This document shows, one piece after another, positions 39,363 through 49,169 of a stretch of DNA of 64,000 bases. This DNA comes from Sphingobium yanoikuyae (GTDB lineage Bacteria > Pseudomonadota > Alphaproteobacteria > Sphingomonadales > Sphingomonadaceae). A program made the translations under genes and the position numbers. The stretch covers positions 3,004,001 to 3,068,000 of the forward strand of contig NZ_CP053021.1 of NCBI RefSeq assembly GCF_013001025.1, given 5' to 3'. Numbering within the stretch: position 1 is the stretch's first letter; every line of letters starts with the position of its first letter. The notes beneath the pieces were generated by a model. That model was not told where the DNA came from. It worked only from the letters and a program-made list of their open reading frames with translations, and did not search any database.

Positions 39363-39365
39363 CTT

Positions 39366-40997
39366 TTATACCAGCCGGCTCTGCTTGACCGCCGCTTCGA
39401 TGAAGCTGGCGAAGAGCGGGTGCGGGTCGAACGGCTTGGACTTGAGTTCCGGGTGGAACTGCACGCCGACGAACCAGGGATGGTCGGGCCGCTCGACGAT
39501 TTCGGGCAGCGTGCCGTCCGGCGACATGCCCGAGAAGATCAGGCCGCCCTTTTCCAGCGGTTCGCGATAGCCGGCATTGACTTCATAGCGGTGGCGGTGA
39601 CGCTCGCTGATGTCGTTGCTGCCATAGATGCCGGCGACGACGCTGTTGCCCGCAAGCTTGGCCGGATAGGCGCCCAGACGCATGGTGCCGCCCAGATCGG
39701 TCTCGGCGGTGCGCTTCTGCAGGCCTTCCTTGCTCATCCATTCGGTGATGAGGCCGACGACCGGCTCGCTGGTTTCGCCGAACTCGGTGGTCGAGGCATT
39801 TTCGATCCCCGCCGTGTTCCGCGCGCCTTCGATGCAGGCCATCTGCATGCCAAGACAGATACCAAAGAAGGGCACGTCGCGTTCGCGCGCAAACTTGACC
39901 GATGCGATCTTGCCTTCCGACCCGCGCACGCCGAAGCCGCCGGGGACGAGGATGCCGTGCATCGGCTCGAGGCTGGCGGCGAGGTCGTCGCCCTTCTCGA
40001 ACAGTTCGGCGTCGATCCACTTGATGTTGACCTTCACCCGGTTGGCAAGGCCGCCATGGTGCAGCGCTTCGTGCAGCGACTTGTAGGCGTCGAGCAGGCC
40101 GACATATTTGCCGACCACGCCGATCGTCACTTCGCCCTCTGGGTTGAGCTGGCGATCCATGATATCGGTCCAGCGGTCCATCGACGGCGCGGGCGCATCG
40201 GTGATGCCGAAGGCGCGCAGCACTTCATTGTCGAGACCCTCGGCATGATATTGCTCGGGCACGGCATAGATGCTCTTGGCGTCGAGCGCCGGAATGACCG
40301 CCTCGGGACGGACATTGCAAAAGAGCGCGATCTTCTTGCGCTCGCTTTCGGGCAGCGGATGCTCGGCGCGGCACAGCAGGATGTCGGGCTGGATGCCGAG
40401 CGAGGTCAGTTCGCGCACGCTGTGCTGGGTCGGCTTGGTCTTCAGTTCGCCGGCCGCCGCCAGATAGGGCACCAGGGTCACGTGGACGAAGATCGACTGG
40501 CCGCGGTCCAGATCATTATGGAGCTGGCGAATCGCTTCCATGAAGGGCAGCGATTCGATGTCGCCGACGGTGCCGCCGATTTCGCACAGCACGAAGTCCA
40601 GATCGTCGGTCTCCGCCGTGGCGAACGCCTTGATCTCGTCGGTGACGTGCGGGATGACCTGGACGGTCGCGCCCAGATAGTCGCCGCGCCGTTCGCGCTG
40701 GATGATGGTCTGATAGACCCGGCCCTGCGTGACGTTGTCCGACTGGCGCGCCGACACGCCGGTAAAGCGTTCATAATGGCCAAGATCGAGGTCGGTTTCC
40801 GCCCCGTCGTCGGTCACATAGACTTCGCCATGCTGATAGGGCGACATCGTGCCCGGATCGACGTTGAGATAGGGGTCGAATTTCCGGATTCGCACGCGAT
40901 AGCCCCGCGCCTGCAACAGCGCTGCCAAGGATGCGGCCATGAGGCCCTTACCAAGCGAGGAGACCACGCCGCCGGTGATGAAAATATACCGCGTCAT
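39366..40997 (-). CDS. pyrG: CTP synthase
   Basis: Converts UTP to CTP using glutamine and ATP. The 543-residue protein has the amidoligase domain ([22 protein letters not shown] at the start, P-loop) and a C-terminal class I glutamine amidotransferase domain with the catalytic Cys in [18 protein letters not shown] near residue 380 and the His-Glu pair in [20 protein letters not shown]. Full length. secG lies 90 nt upstream on the same strand. Confidence 0.99.
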   Translation of the reverse strand: MTRYIFITGGVVSSLGKGLMAASLAALLQARGYRVRIRKFDPYLNVDPGTMSPYQHGEVYVTDDGAETDLDLGHYERFTGVSARQSDNVTQGRVYQTIIQRERRGDYLGATVQVIPHVTDEIKAFATAETDDLDFVLCEIGGTVGDIESLPFMEAIRQLHNDLDRGQSIFVHVTLVPYLAAAGELKTKPTQHSVRELTSLGIQPDILLCRAEHPLPESERKKIALFCNVRPEAVIPALDAKSIYAVPEQYHAEGLDNEVLRAFGITDAPAPSMDRWTDIMDRQLNPEGEVTIGVVGKYVGLLDAYKSLHEALHHGGLANRVKVNIKWIDAELFEKGDDLAASLEPMHGILVPGGFGVRGSEGKIASVKFARERDVPFFGICLGMQMACIEGARNTAGIENASTTEFGETSEPVVGLITEWMSKEGLQKRTAETDLGGTMRLGAYPAKLAGNSVVAGIYGSNDISERHRHRYEVNAGYREPLEKGGLIFSGMSPDGTLPEIVERPDHPWFVGVQFHPELKSKPFDPHPLFASFIEAAVKQSRLV

Positions 40998-41087
40998 GGG
41001 AGAAGAGGCTTAGCCTTATACAAACGAGTTGAGCAAGCGCGCGAATCCGCACGCTCGCAAAAAATATGGCGATGAACGACGAAAAGG

Positions 41088-41465
41088 TCAGTTAGCGAGC
41101 GGAACTGCGCCGTTCGCTGCCGAACCATTGCCGGCGGCACTGGCCGCACCGGCCAGCGGGTCGGCGCTGCCGGTCGCGGGCGCCGGGGCCTGCGTGGCGG
41201 GGGCCGACTTGACCAGCGAGGTGTCGATGTCGCCGCCTGCATGACGGACCGAGGCGATGACCGCCAGGGTGATCGACAGCAGGACGAAGATGGTCGCCAG
41301 GATCGTGGTCGAACGCGTCAGGAAATCCGCCGCGCCGCGCGCCGACATCAGCCCGGCCGGGCTGCCACCGACGCCCAGACCGCCACCTTCCGACTTCTGC
41401 ATCAGAATGACGGTGACCAGCAGGGCAGCGACGATCGCCTGCACGACGAGAAGGAAGGTGAACAT
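41088..41465 (-). CDS. secG: Protein-export membrane subunit SecG
   Basis: Two-helix subunit of the SecYEG translocon. The first helix is FLLVVQAIVAALLVTVILMQ, the conserved loop QKSEGGGLGVGGSPAG and ARGAADFLTRSTTILATIFV follow, and the second helix ends near AVIASVRH. Of 125 residues, the last 45 form a low-complexity Ala/Gly/Pro tail common in alphaproteobacteria. ATG 41465 was chosen because the first helix begins there. Confidence 0.96.
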   Translation of the reverse strand: MFTFLLVVQAIVAALLVTVILMQKSEGGGLGVGGSPAGLMSARGAADFLTRSTTILATIFVLLSITLAVIASVRHAGGDIDTSLVKSAPATQAPAPATGSADPLAGAASAAGNGSAANGAVPLAN

Positions 41466-41640
41466 GCGGGTTCTTTTCTGTCCAATGAAGGAATGCGTTG
41501 GCGCGCACATAGCGATGATGGGCCGCCGGGGCAACCGGCGAGCCTGTCGATATGAACGAAGGCATGGATGAGGGCGCGTGCGGAGGGTGCCGCGGCTGGC
41601 CTGCAATGGCCCATATAATTAAGTCTGGACAGTGAAAGAA

Positions 41641-41741
41641 CCGTTCAAGCTGAGCGAAATCGAAGCCCTCGGCCGAGCGGAGCGAGGCAATAGCTTCGCC
41701 TTCGCTCAGCAGCGCCCTTCGACTTCGCTCAGGGCGAACGG
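41641..41741. repeat. Imperfect inverted repeat in the secG-tpiA spacer
   Basis: CCGTTCAAGCTGAGCGAAAT at the left and CGCCCTTCGACTTCGCTCAG...GCGAACGG at the right are imperfect complements; further pairing occurs inside (GAGCGAGGC with GCTTCGCTC-like bases). The motif GAGCGAAGTCGAAGG is a well-known dispersed repeat type. It occupies the middle of the 41466-41841 spacer, where no gene was found. Confidence 0.7.
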
Positions 41742-41841
41742 CGTGAAGATAGCCCGCCCCTTCAACGCACAGCCAGCAACGCGCTCGACTCGCATCAAGC
41801 CAGAATGCCCCCTCTTCCGCACGAAGAGAGGGCGCTCTGCA

Positions 41842-42585
41842 TCAGTCCGCGGCGGCGATCACCGGTTCGAACTTGGCAGCCGACAGGCTGGCGCCGCCGA
41901 CCAGGCCGCCGTCGACGTCCGGCAGGGCGATGATCTCGGCGGCATTGTCGCCGTTCATCGATCCGCCATAGAGGATGCGCATGGCGTCGGCCTGGTCCTG
42001 GCCGATCCGGCTGGCGAGCGCGGCGCGCAGGGTGGCGTGCATCGACTGGATCGCCTCCAGCGTCGGGATGCGGCCGGTGCCGATCGCCCAGATGGGTTCA
42101 TAGGCGACGGCCAGCCAGTCGGCGCTTGCGCCTTCGGGCAGAGAGGCGAGCAACTGGGCGGTGACCACTTCGTCGGCATCGCCCGCATCGCGCACGGCGA
42201 GCGTTTCGCCGACGCACAGGATCACCTTCATGCCCGCCGCATGGGCGGCGACCGACTTGGCGGCGACATCGGCGTTGGTCTCGCCGCGCGTCTCGCGCCG
42301 TTCGCTATGGCCGGTGATGACCCAGGTCGCCCCCGCCTCGATCAGCATCTCCGCCGACAGCGATCCGGTATAGGCGCCGCTCAATTCCATATGGCAGTTC
42401 TGGGCGCCGATGAAGGCCGCGCCCTTCAGCTGCGACCCGGCCATGATCAGCGTGGCCGGCAGACAAAGCCCGACTTCCACCGCCGGATGCTGCGCGGCGA
42501 GCTTGCCGATCGCCTCCACCTCGTCGAGATGCGCACGCATCCCGTTCATCTTCCAGTTGCCGACCACCAGCTTGCGCCTGCTCAT
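41842..42585 (-). CDS. tpiA: Triosephosphate isomerase
   Basis: Glycolytic enzyme interconverting dihydroxyacetone phosphate and glyceraldehyde 3-phosphate. The 247-residue barrel has the substrate lysine in VGNWKMNG near residue 11, the electrophilic His in VITGHSERRE near 93, the catalytic Glu in AYEPIWAIGTG near 163, and the phosphate-binding YGGSMNGDNAAEI. ATG 42585 is at the conserved start. ppiD is divergent, 211 nt away. Confidence 0.98.
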   Translation of the reverse strand: MSRRKLVVGNWKMNGMRAHLDEVEAIGKLAAQHPAVEVGLCLPATLIMAGSQLKGAAFIGAQNCHMELSGAYTGSLSAEMLIEAGATWVITGHSERRETRGETNADVAAKSVAAHAAGMKVILCVGETLAVRDAGDADEVVTAQLLASLPEGASADWLAVAYEPIWAIGTGRIPTLEAIQSMHATLRAALASRIGQDQADAMRILYGGSMNGDNAAEIIALPDVDGGLVGGASLSAAKFEPVIAAAD

Positions 42586-42796
42586 CGGTCCAAGTCCCCT
42601 TGTGATTATTGCTGCACGTGCCCGCAGCGGGTCCCCACGGCATGCACCGCGTCTCCTGGTTCCGCTTTCAGGCAATCAAGCCGATGGACGGCGATGCAGC
42701 ATTTGTCCAGACCGTCCGCCACGGCCGCACTTGCCGCCGGGTCGATCCGCCCCTAAAGCGGGCCGCCATATCGCCGCATAAAAACCGGACATTCTC

Positions 42797-44746
42797 ATGC
42801 TCTCTGTCTTCCGCAGTTTCATCCGTTCCAAATTCGGCGCCTTTTTCGCGATCCTCTTTCTGGGGTTGATCGCGGCGGCGTTCATCCTGGGCGACATTTC
42901 CAGCGGCAAGTTCGGGACCGGCCTGGGCGGCGGCGACACCGTCGCCAAGGCCGGCGGTTCCAAGCTGCGCATGAGCGAGCTGCAGGACCGTATCCAGCGC
43001 GTGTTCGAAAATGCGCGCCGCGAAAATCCCGGCATGCAGATCGGCGATTTCTTTGCCCAGGGTGGCGGCAAGCAGGTGTTCGACCAGCTGGTCGCGGCGC
43101 TGACGCTCAAGCAGTTCGCCAGCGATCAGGGCGTCCATATCAGCAAGCGGCTGGTCGATGCGCAGATCGCGCAGATCCCCGCCTTCCAGGACGCCGCCGG
43201 CAATTTCAGCCAGGATAATTTCCGCGCCCTGCTGCAGCGCGAGCGGATCAGCGAACAGTCGCTGCGCGACGATATCAGCCGCGAAATCCTGCAGCGCCAG
43301 CTGCTGGCCCCGGTCGGCCTGGGCGTGAAGCTGCCCGACAGCGTGGCGCTGCCCTATGCGTCGCTGCTGCTGGAAGAACGCCAGGGCACGATCGCCGCGA
43401 TCCCGGCCGCCGCTTTCCTGGACGCCAAGGAGCCGACCGACGCGCAGGTCGCCGATTTCTACAAGAAGAATGCCGCGCGCTACACCATCCCGGAACAGCG
43501 CCGCATCCGCTATGCCGTGATCGACAGCGAGCGGTTCGCCCAGGCGGCCCAGCCGACCGAGGCGGAAATCACCGCCGCCTACAATCAGAACAAGGCGGCC
43601 TATGCCGCCAAGGAAAATCGCAGCGTCGAACAGCTTGTGCTGCCGACCCAGGCGGGCGCCAAGGCGATCGCCGACCAGGTGAAGGCCGGCAAGACGCTGG
43701 CCGCCGCGGCGCAGGGTGCGGGCCTTGCCGTGTCGACCCTGACCGACCAGAGCCGCGAGGCGCTGGCCGCCACCGCCTCCAAGCCGGTCGCCGACGCCGC
43801 CTTTGCCGCCAAGCAGGGCGAACTGGTTGGCCCGGTCCGTGGTTCGCTCGGCTGGATCGTGCTGCGCGTCACCGCGCTCAACAATGTCCCGGCCCGTGCG
43901 CTGGCGTCGGTGCGCGATGAGATCATCGCCACGCTGCGCACCCAGAAGGAAAAGCAGCTGCTGACCGACTTCACCGGCAAGATCGAGGATCAGATCGCCA
44001 ATGGCGGCACCTTCGAGGAAGTCGCGAAGGATAATGGCCTGAAGCTGGAAACCTCGCCGCTGCTGGTGTCGAGCGGCAAGCAGGTCGAGGACGAGACCTA
44101 TCAGCCCAACAGCGACCTGCAGCCGCTGCTGGCCCCCGTCTTCGCGATGAGCGCCGACGATGATGCCCAGCTGGTGCCGATCACTGCCGACAAGCGCTAT
44201 GCGCTGGCCGCGCCGGGCGATATCGTCGCCCCCGCCCCGCCGCCGCTCGCCAAGATCAAGCCGCTGGTCGTGGCCCAGTATAAGCTGAGCCAGGGCTATG
44301 AGAAGGCGCAGAAGGTTGCCGAGGACATCCGCGCCAAGGTCGTCAAGGGCACCAAGCTGGCCGATGCGCTGGCCCAGGCCGGCGTCAAGCTGCCCGCCCC
44401 GCAGGTCGTGGGTGGCCGTCGCGCCGACCTGATGCGCGGCCAGCAGCGCCCGCCGGCCGAAATCGCCATCCTCTTCTCGATGGCCGCCAACAGCGTGAAG
44501 ACCCTGCCGATCGGCCAGGATCGCGGCACCTTCGTGGTGCAATTGAACGCCATCAAGCGTGGCGACGCCGCCGGTCAGCCCGAATTGCTGAACCAGGTCC
44601 GCACCCAGCTGGGCGACGTCGTAGGCGAAGAATATGGCGCCCAGTTCGAGCGCGCGATCGAGAAGGACATGGGCGTGACCCGCAAGGCGAACGCCGTGGC
44701 CGAAGCCCAGAAGGCGCTGTCCGCCACCAATAGCGGCGAGCAGTAA
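42797..44746 (+). CDS. ppiD: Membrane-anchored peptidyl-prolyl isomerase PpiD
   Basis: Periplasmic chaperone anchored by one N-terminal helix (FGAFFAILFLGLIAAAFILG, about residues 14-34), followed by a SurA_N-like region, a parvulin rotamase-like domain (about 230-370, including QGELVGPVRGSLGWIVLRVTA) and a long C-terminal helical part. At 649 residues it is the usual size. It is thought to help proteins leaving the Sec translocon. trpE starts 1 nt after its stop, so the two are co-transcribed. Confidence 0.92.
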   Translation: MLSVFRSFIRSKFGAFFAILFLGLIAAAFILGDISSGKFGTGLGGGDTVAKAGGSKLRMSELQDRIQRVFENARRENPGMQIGDFFAQGGGKQVFDQLVAALTLKQFASDQGVHISKRLVDAQIAQIPAFQDAAGNFSQDNFRALLQRERISEQSLRDDISREILQRQLLAPVGLGVKLPDSVALPYASLLLEERQGTIAAIPAAAFLDAKEPTDAQVADFYKKNAARYTIPEQRRIRYAVIDSERFAQAAQPTEAEITAAYNQNKAAYAAKENRSVEQLVLPTQAGAKAIADQVKAGKTLAAAAQGAGLAVSTLTDQSREALAATASKPVADAAFAAKQGELVGPVRGSLGWIVLRVTALNNVPARALASVRDEIIATLRTQKEKQLLTDFTGKIEDQIANGGTFEEVAKDNGLKLETSPLLVSSGKQVEDETYQPNSDLQPLLAPVFAMSADDDAQLVPITADKRYALAAPGDIVAPAPPPLAKIKPLVVAQYKLSQGYEKAQKVAEDIRAKVVKGTKLADALAQAGVKLPAPQVVGGRRADLMRGQQRPPAEIAILFSMAANSVKTLPIGQDRGTFVVQLNAIKRGDAAGQPELLNQVRTQLGDVVGEEYGAQFERAIEKDMGVTRKANAVAEAQKALSATNSGEQ

Positions 44747-44747
44747 G

Positions 44748-46271
44748 ATGGCGGCGCAGGGGGGAATGGTGGACGGCACGGCCGTCGCTCGCGCGGCACT
44801 GGCACAGGGCCGTTCGGGTCTGGTGTGGCGGCGGCAGATTGCCGACACCGACACGCCGATCTCCGCTGCGCTCAAGCTGTTCGAGCCGGACCGCGGCGAC
44901 TTCCTGCTGGAATCGGTCGAGGGCGGCGCGGTGCGTGGCCGCTACAGCCTGATCGGCCTGGCCCCCGACCTCGTCTATCGCGCCGAGGGCGCAAAGGGCG
45001 AGATCAACCGCCAATGGGCGACCGATCGCGACGCTTTCGTCCCGGCCGAACAGGATGCGTTGCAGGCGCTGCGCGCGCTGGTCGCTGAATGCCGCGCCGA
45101 TCTGGACCCCGCCCTGCCGGCCGCGCTCGCCTGTCTGGTCGGCTATTTCGGCTATGAGACGGTGGGCCTGGTCGAAAAGCTGCCCCGCCCCGCCGCCAAC
45201 AACATCGCCCTGCCCGACATGCTGTTCGTGCGGCCGACCGTCATCCTGGTGTTCGATCGCTTGGCCGACGCCCTGTTCCTGGTCGCCCCGGTGTGGAAGG
45301 ATCAGGCCGCCGACGCGGAAAAGGCGATCGCGCAGGCGCTGGAACGGATCGACGCGACCGCCGCGCGCCTGGCTGCGCCGCTGCCGGCCGTGCCCGCCCC
45401 GGCCGACATTGCCGAGATCGACGTGACGCCGGTGCTGGAACCGGGCCGCTATGCCCAGATGGTCGATCGCGCCAAGGACTATATCGTCGCGGGCGACATC
45501 TTCCAGGTGGTGCTGGCGCAGCGCTTCACCAGCCCCTTCACCTTGCCGCCGATCGCGCTCTATCGCGCGCTGCGCCGGATCAATCCGTCGCCCTTCCTCT
45601 ATTATCTCGACCTGCCCGGCTTTGCGCTGATCGGGTCCAGCCCGGAAATCCTGGTCCGCGCCCGCGATGGCGAAGTGACGATCCGGCCGATTGCCGGCAC
45701 CCGCCCGCGCGGCAAGAATGCGGTGGAGGACGCCGCCAATCGCGCCAGCCTGCTCGACGATCCCAAGGAACGGGCCGAGCATCTGATGCTGCTGGATTTG
45801 GGCCGTAACGATGTCGGCCGCGTCGCCAGTGCCGGCAGCGTTACCGTGACGGAAAGCTATACGGTCGAATTCTACAGCCATGTGATGCACATCGTGTCGA
45901 ACGTGGTCGGCCGTCTGGCGCCCGAAAAAGATGCGATCGACGCGCTGTTCGCGGGTTTCCCGGCCGGCACCGTGTCGGGCGCGCCCAAGGTCCGCGCCTG
46001 CGAGATCATCGCCGAACTGGAGCCGGAAACGCGCGGTGCCTATGCCGGCGGCGTCGGTTATTTCGGGCCGGACGGCAATATGGACAGCTGCATCGTGCTG
46101 CGCACCGCCGTGCTGAAGGATGGCGTGATGCACGTCCAGGCCGGCGCCGGCATCGTCGCCGATTCGACCGCCGACTATGAGCAGCGCGAATGCGAGGCCA
46201 AGAGCGGTGCCCTGCTCGCCGCCGCGCGCGAAGCCGTCAGCCTGGCCAAGCAGGCCGGCTACGGGCAGTAA
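44748..46271 (+). CDS. trpE: Anthranilate synthase component I
   Basis: Chorismate-utilising first enzyme of tryptophan synthesis, working with the glutamine amidotransferase TrpG. The 507-residue protein has the Anth_synt_I_N domain (LFEPDRGDFLLESVEGGAVRGRYS, the feedback-site region with LLES) and the chorismate-binding domain with FQVVLAQRFTS, LIGSSPEILVR, IAGTRPRGK, ELMLLDLGRNDVGRV-type LMLLDLGRNDVGRV and GTVSGAPKVRACEII. ATG 44748 lies one base after ppiD. TrpG is not in the window; the next gene is convergent. Confidence 0.97.
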   Translation: MAAQGGMVDGTAVARAALAQGRSGLVWRRQIADTDTPISAALKLFEPDRGDFLLESVEGGAVRGRYSLIGLAPDLVYRAEGAKGEINRQWATDRDAFVPAEQDALQALRALVAECRADLDPALPAALACLVGYFGYETVGLVEKLPRPAANNIALPDMLFVRPTVILVFDRLADALFLVAPVWKDQAADAEKAIAQALERIDATAARLAAPLPAVPAPADIAEIDVTPVLEPGRYAQMVDRAKDYIVAGDIFQVVLAQRFTSPFTLPPIALYRALRRINPSPFLYYLDLPGFALIGSSPEILVRARDGEVTIRPIAGTRPRGKNAVEDAANRASLLDDPKERAEHLMLLDLGRNDVGRVASAGSVTVTESYTVEFYSHVMHIVSNVVGRLAPEKDAIDALFAGFPAGTVSGAPKVRACEIIAELEPETRGAYAGGVGYFGPDGNMDSCIVLRTAVLKDGVMHVQAGAGIVADSTADYEQRECEAKSGALLAAAREAVSLAKQAGYGQ

Positions 46272-46277
46272 CCACCT

Positions 46278-47006
46278 TTAACGACAGGCCCGCCAGCCCG
46301 TCGCACCGCGTTCCGCCTGGTCGAGGTGGAAATGGTCGCGATGGGCGGCATTATAGTCGGGCGAGAGCACGGTCGAGAAAAGGTCGCAGGCGCCATCGCG
46401 CACGTCACGCAGGAAGGTGGCATCCTTGCCCTCTCCCTTCCAGTCGCCGATCACGCTGATCCGGTGGCCATCGGCCAGCACGAAGCCCGCGACGTCGATC
46501 GCGTCGGCCGTGGCATGTTCGCTGAAGTCGCCCTGGCTGCGGCCATACATGCGCCGGCAGCTATAGGAACCGAAATGGGTGATGGAGCGCACCGGCTGGC
46601 CGAACAGGCGCTGGGCGGCGGGCTGCACCACCTGCCATTCCCAGACGCGCAGGGCGGCAACCACCGGGCAGGACGGCGCCACCCCGGCGGGTGACAAGGC
46701 GATCATGCCCTTTTCCGCCTTCAGCCGGACCGCGTCGGCATAGCCGCACTGCCCCTCGCCCCCGCCCGGCTTCATCGCCGTATAGGCAATGCCGGCCCGA
46801 TCGAGCAGCGCCAGACATTGTGCCCGCTCGCCGGTCAGGGCGGCAAGCTTGCGACCGGTGAACAGGCCGACCGGCTGCGACAGGTCCAGCCTGGTCCAGG
46901 GCAGATCCTGCGGTCGCTGGCGCAGCAGCGCGTATCCGACCCAGAGCAGGCCAAGGATGACAGCGATAATGACAAGGGCACGAAGGGTCAGATGAAGGCG
47001 GCGCAT
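46278..47006 (-). CDS. Extensin-like family protein
   Basis: Membrane-anchored periplasmic protein of 242 residues. One N-terminal helix (ALVIIAVILGLLWVGYALL) is followed by the extensin-like C-terminal domain: GIAYTAMKPGGGEGQCGYADAV, TCPVVAALRVWEWQVVQPAA-like SCPVVAALRVWEW, ITHFGSYSCRRMYGRSQGDFSEHATADAIDVAGF and DHFHLDQAERG. The His and Asp residues in SEHATADAID and HRDHFH fit a zinc peptidase of the D-Ala-D-Ala carboxypeptidase-like group, suggesting cell-wall work. It abuts the NUDIX gene by 3 nt. Confidence 0.87.
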   Translation of the reverse strand: MRRLHLTLRALVIIAVILGLLWVGYALLRQRPQDLPWTRLDLSQPVGLFTGRKLAALTGERAQCLALLDRAGIAYTAMKPGGGEGQCGYADAVRLKAEKGMIALSPAGVAPSCPVVAALRVWEWQVVQPAAQRLFGQPVRSITHFGSYSCRRMYGRSQGDFSEHATADAIDVAGFVLADGHRISVIGDWKGEGKDATFLRDVRDGACDLFSTVLSPDYNAAHRDHFHLDQAERGATGWRACR

Positions 47007-47009
47007 GCC

Positions 47010-47780
47010 CTAACCACGCCGGACCTGCCGCATTGGTTCCGACGTGACCGGATAACCAAGATGCGCCGGGATGCAGAGATGCGGCTCGCCGTCGCGCTCC
47101 TCGAACCAGGGGCGCACCTTTTCCACCGGGATGCTGCGGGCATGGGCGGCGAGCGCGTCGAAACTGTCATATTGCGCCAGCCGTTCCAGATTGCGGCGGG
47201 TGGGGAAGATGACATGCCCGTCGCCGCCATCGGCGCGGGCGATGGTCGCGGCGGCGCTGCTCCAGAACAGGCGGACATTCTCGGTCGCGTCGACGCTTGC
47301 CTCCTGCCCCAGTGGCGCGCGGGCGAGATAGAAGCGGGTGTCATAGACGCGGATCGCCTTTTCCCGCGCAGACGGGTGCCAGCGGGCGAACGGCACCAGC
47401 GCATCCAGCGCCAGGGCGATACCGCGCGGCGCCAGAAGATCGCCCAGCGGCGCCCCGCCGAGCAGGCCCGCGCGAATCGCCGACACGGTGGCGGCATCGA
47501 CAGACCCCGCCAGACCGACGCCCAGGCCGCTTTCCTCGATCGTCTCGCGAATGGCCGCGATCCGCGCAGCGACCTCATCACTGGCCAGATCGCTGGAAAC
47601 ACTGGCGGCCAGCGCCCGGTCGCTATCGTCGACGCCACCGCCCGGAAAGACCAGCGCACCAGCGGCAAAGGCCATGGTCGCGGCCCGTTCCATCATCAGC
47701 AGGTCGGGCGCTGCCCCCGGCCGGTCGCGCACGATCACGATCGTCGCTGCGGGGCGCCCCGCGTCATTCTCTTTGCTCAT
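47010..47780 (-). CDS. NUDIX hydrolase
   Basis: Cytosolic hydrolase of 256 residues. The Nudix box is split in the manner of the RNase-L-inhibitor-like/NUDT19 group: FPGGGVDDSD, then an insertion, then AAIRETIEESGLGVG. The insertion (about residues 55-80) is typical of NUDT7/NUDT19 CoA diphosphatases. Substrate may be a CoA derivative; inference. ATG 47780 begins the conserved MSKENDAGRPAATIVIVRD. It is followed by the extensin gene and preceded by pobA on the same strand. Confidence 0.85.
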   Translation of the reverse strand: MSKENDAGRPAATIVIVRDRPGAAPDLLMMERAATMAFAAGALVFPGGGVDDSDRALAASVSSDLASDEVAARIAAIRETIEESGLGVGLAGSVDAATVSAIRAGLLGGAPLGDLLAPRGIALALDALVPFARWHPSAREKAIRVYDTRFYLARAPLGQEASVDATENVRLFWSSAAATIARADGGDGHVIFPTRRNLERLAQYDSFDALAAHARSIPVEKVRPWFEERDGEPHLCIPAHLGYPVTSEPMRQVRRG

Positions 47781-47836
47781 GCCCCGGTCTAGGCCGCATC
47801 CGGCGGAGCGGTAAAGCCCCGCCCCGGCGAGAGGCG

Positions 47837-49024
47837 TCAGGCAGCCATCAGCGGAAGGCCGACATAATTTTCCGCCAGCGTGCGCTGCGCCGCCTGCGAC
47901 CCGCGAATATAGTCGATCTCGGCCGCCTGGATGCGGCGGGCGAAACCGTCCATGTCGGGGAAGCGGTGCGTGATCGAGGTGAACCACCAGGAAAAGCGCT
48001 CCGCCTTCCACACGCGCGCCAGAGCACGGGCGGAATAGCCGTCCAGCCCGGCATCCGATCCGCCGCGATAATGGTCAACCAGCGCCTCGCTCAGCATGAT
48101 GACGTCCGACGCGGCAAGGTTGAGCCCCTTGGCGCCGGTCGGCGGCACGATATGGGCAGCATCGCCGGCCAGGAACAGCCGGCCCCAGCGCATCGGTTCC
48201 GACACGAAGGAACGCAGCGGCGCGATCGACTTCTCGAAACTCGGCCCGCGGGTGACGCGCGATGCCGCGTCGGGGCCAAGGCGCAGGCAAAGCTCATCCC
48301 AGAAACGATCGTCGGACCAGTCATCGACCTGCTCGTCGAGGCCGCACTGGATATAATAGCGGCTGCGCGTGGGCGAGCGCATCGAGGCGAGCGCGAAGCC
48401 GCGTTCATGATTGGCGTAGATGAGTTCATGGTCGGCGGGCGGCACATCGGCCAATATGCCGAGCCAGCCGAACGGATAGACGCGCTCGAAGGTGCGCAGC
48501 ACATGGGCGGGGATGCTGTTGCGGCTGACGCCATGATAGCCGTCGCAGCCGACGACATAGTCGCACTGCAATTCCTGCGCGACGCCATCCTGGCGCCAGC
48601 GGACCACGGGATGATCGCCGTCCAGCCCCTCCAGCGTCACATCCTGCGCATTCCAGACGATCTCGACACCGCGCTCCGGCGCCGCCTCGAACAGGTCGTG
48701 CATCACTTCCTGCTGGCCATAGACGGTGACCGCGCTGCCACCGGTCAGCGCCGCCATGTCGATGCGGAACAGCGAACCGTCGAGCGAAATCTGGGTGCCG
48801 CCATGGACCAGCCCCTCGCGATCGAGCCGGCTGCCGAGGGCCAGCCGATGCATCAGGTCGGTCGTCACCTGTTCCAGCACGCCGGCGCGGACCCGCCCCT
48901 CAACATAGGTCCGGTCGCGCCGTTCCAGCACGACGGCGGCAATGCCCTCCGCCGCGAGCAGATGGGCCAGGAACATGCCGGCCGGGCCGGCGCCGATAAT
49001 GGCTATGCTGGTGCGCATTCGCAT
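47837..49024 (-). CDS. pobA: 4-hydroxybenzoate 3-monooxygenase
   Basis: Flavoprotein that hydroxylates 4-hydroxybenzoate to protocatechuate with NAD(P)H. The 395-residue protein has the FAD motif IAIIGAGPAGMFLAHLLAAEG, the family-specific VEGRVRAGVLEQVTTDLM, the DG motif YVVGCDGYHGVSR, and the ribityl-binding GRLFLAGDAAHIVPPTGAKGLNLAASDV; the C-terminal segment EIDYIRGSQAAQRTLAENYVGLPL is typical of PobA. Protocatechuate-cleavage genes are not in the window. An AraC regulator is divergent 145 nt away, a usual pobA arrangement. Confidence 0.96.
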   Translation of the reverse strand: MRMRTSIAIIGAGPAGMFLAHLLAAEGIAAVVLERRDRTYVEGRVRAGVLEQVTTDLMHRLALGSRLDREGLVHGGTQISLDGSLFRIDMAALTGGSAVTVYGQQEVMHDLFEAAPERGVEIVWNAQDVTLEGLDGDHPVVRWRQDGVAQELQCDYVVGCDGYHGVSRNSIPAHVLRTFERVYPFGWLGILADVPPADHELIYANHERGFALASMRSPTRSRYYIQCGLDEQVDDWSDDRFWDELCLRLGPDAASRVTRGPSFEKSIAPLRSFVSEPMRWGRLFLAGDAAHIVPPTGAKGLNLAASDVIMLSEALVDHYRGGSDAGLDGYSARALARVWKAERFSWWFTSITHRFPDMDGFARRIQAAEIDYIRGSQAAQRTLAENYVGLPLMAA

Positions 49025-49121
49025 CCTCTCATGATCCGGGCGCGCTGACGGCGCCCCTGTTTGTCCGATGCGCCCATCGTATCCGCACGGCCGGCGATGG
49101 ACATGGGCGCACCAGCCTATT

Positions 49122-49133
49122 AATTGGACAATT
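49122..49133. promoter_or_regulatory. Candidate operator between pobA and its AraC regulator
   Basis: AATTGGACAATT is a small palindrome (AATTG, two bases, CAATT) in an AT-rich patch of the divergent spacer, 37 nt before the regulator's ATG. It is the only symmetric AT-rich element there; assignment is tentative because AraC proteins often use direct repeats. Confidence 0.3.
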
Positions 49134-49169
49134 CATCAGCCCCAGCGCATCCCGACGGGACCATGCCCA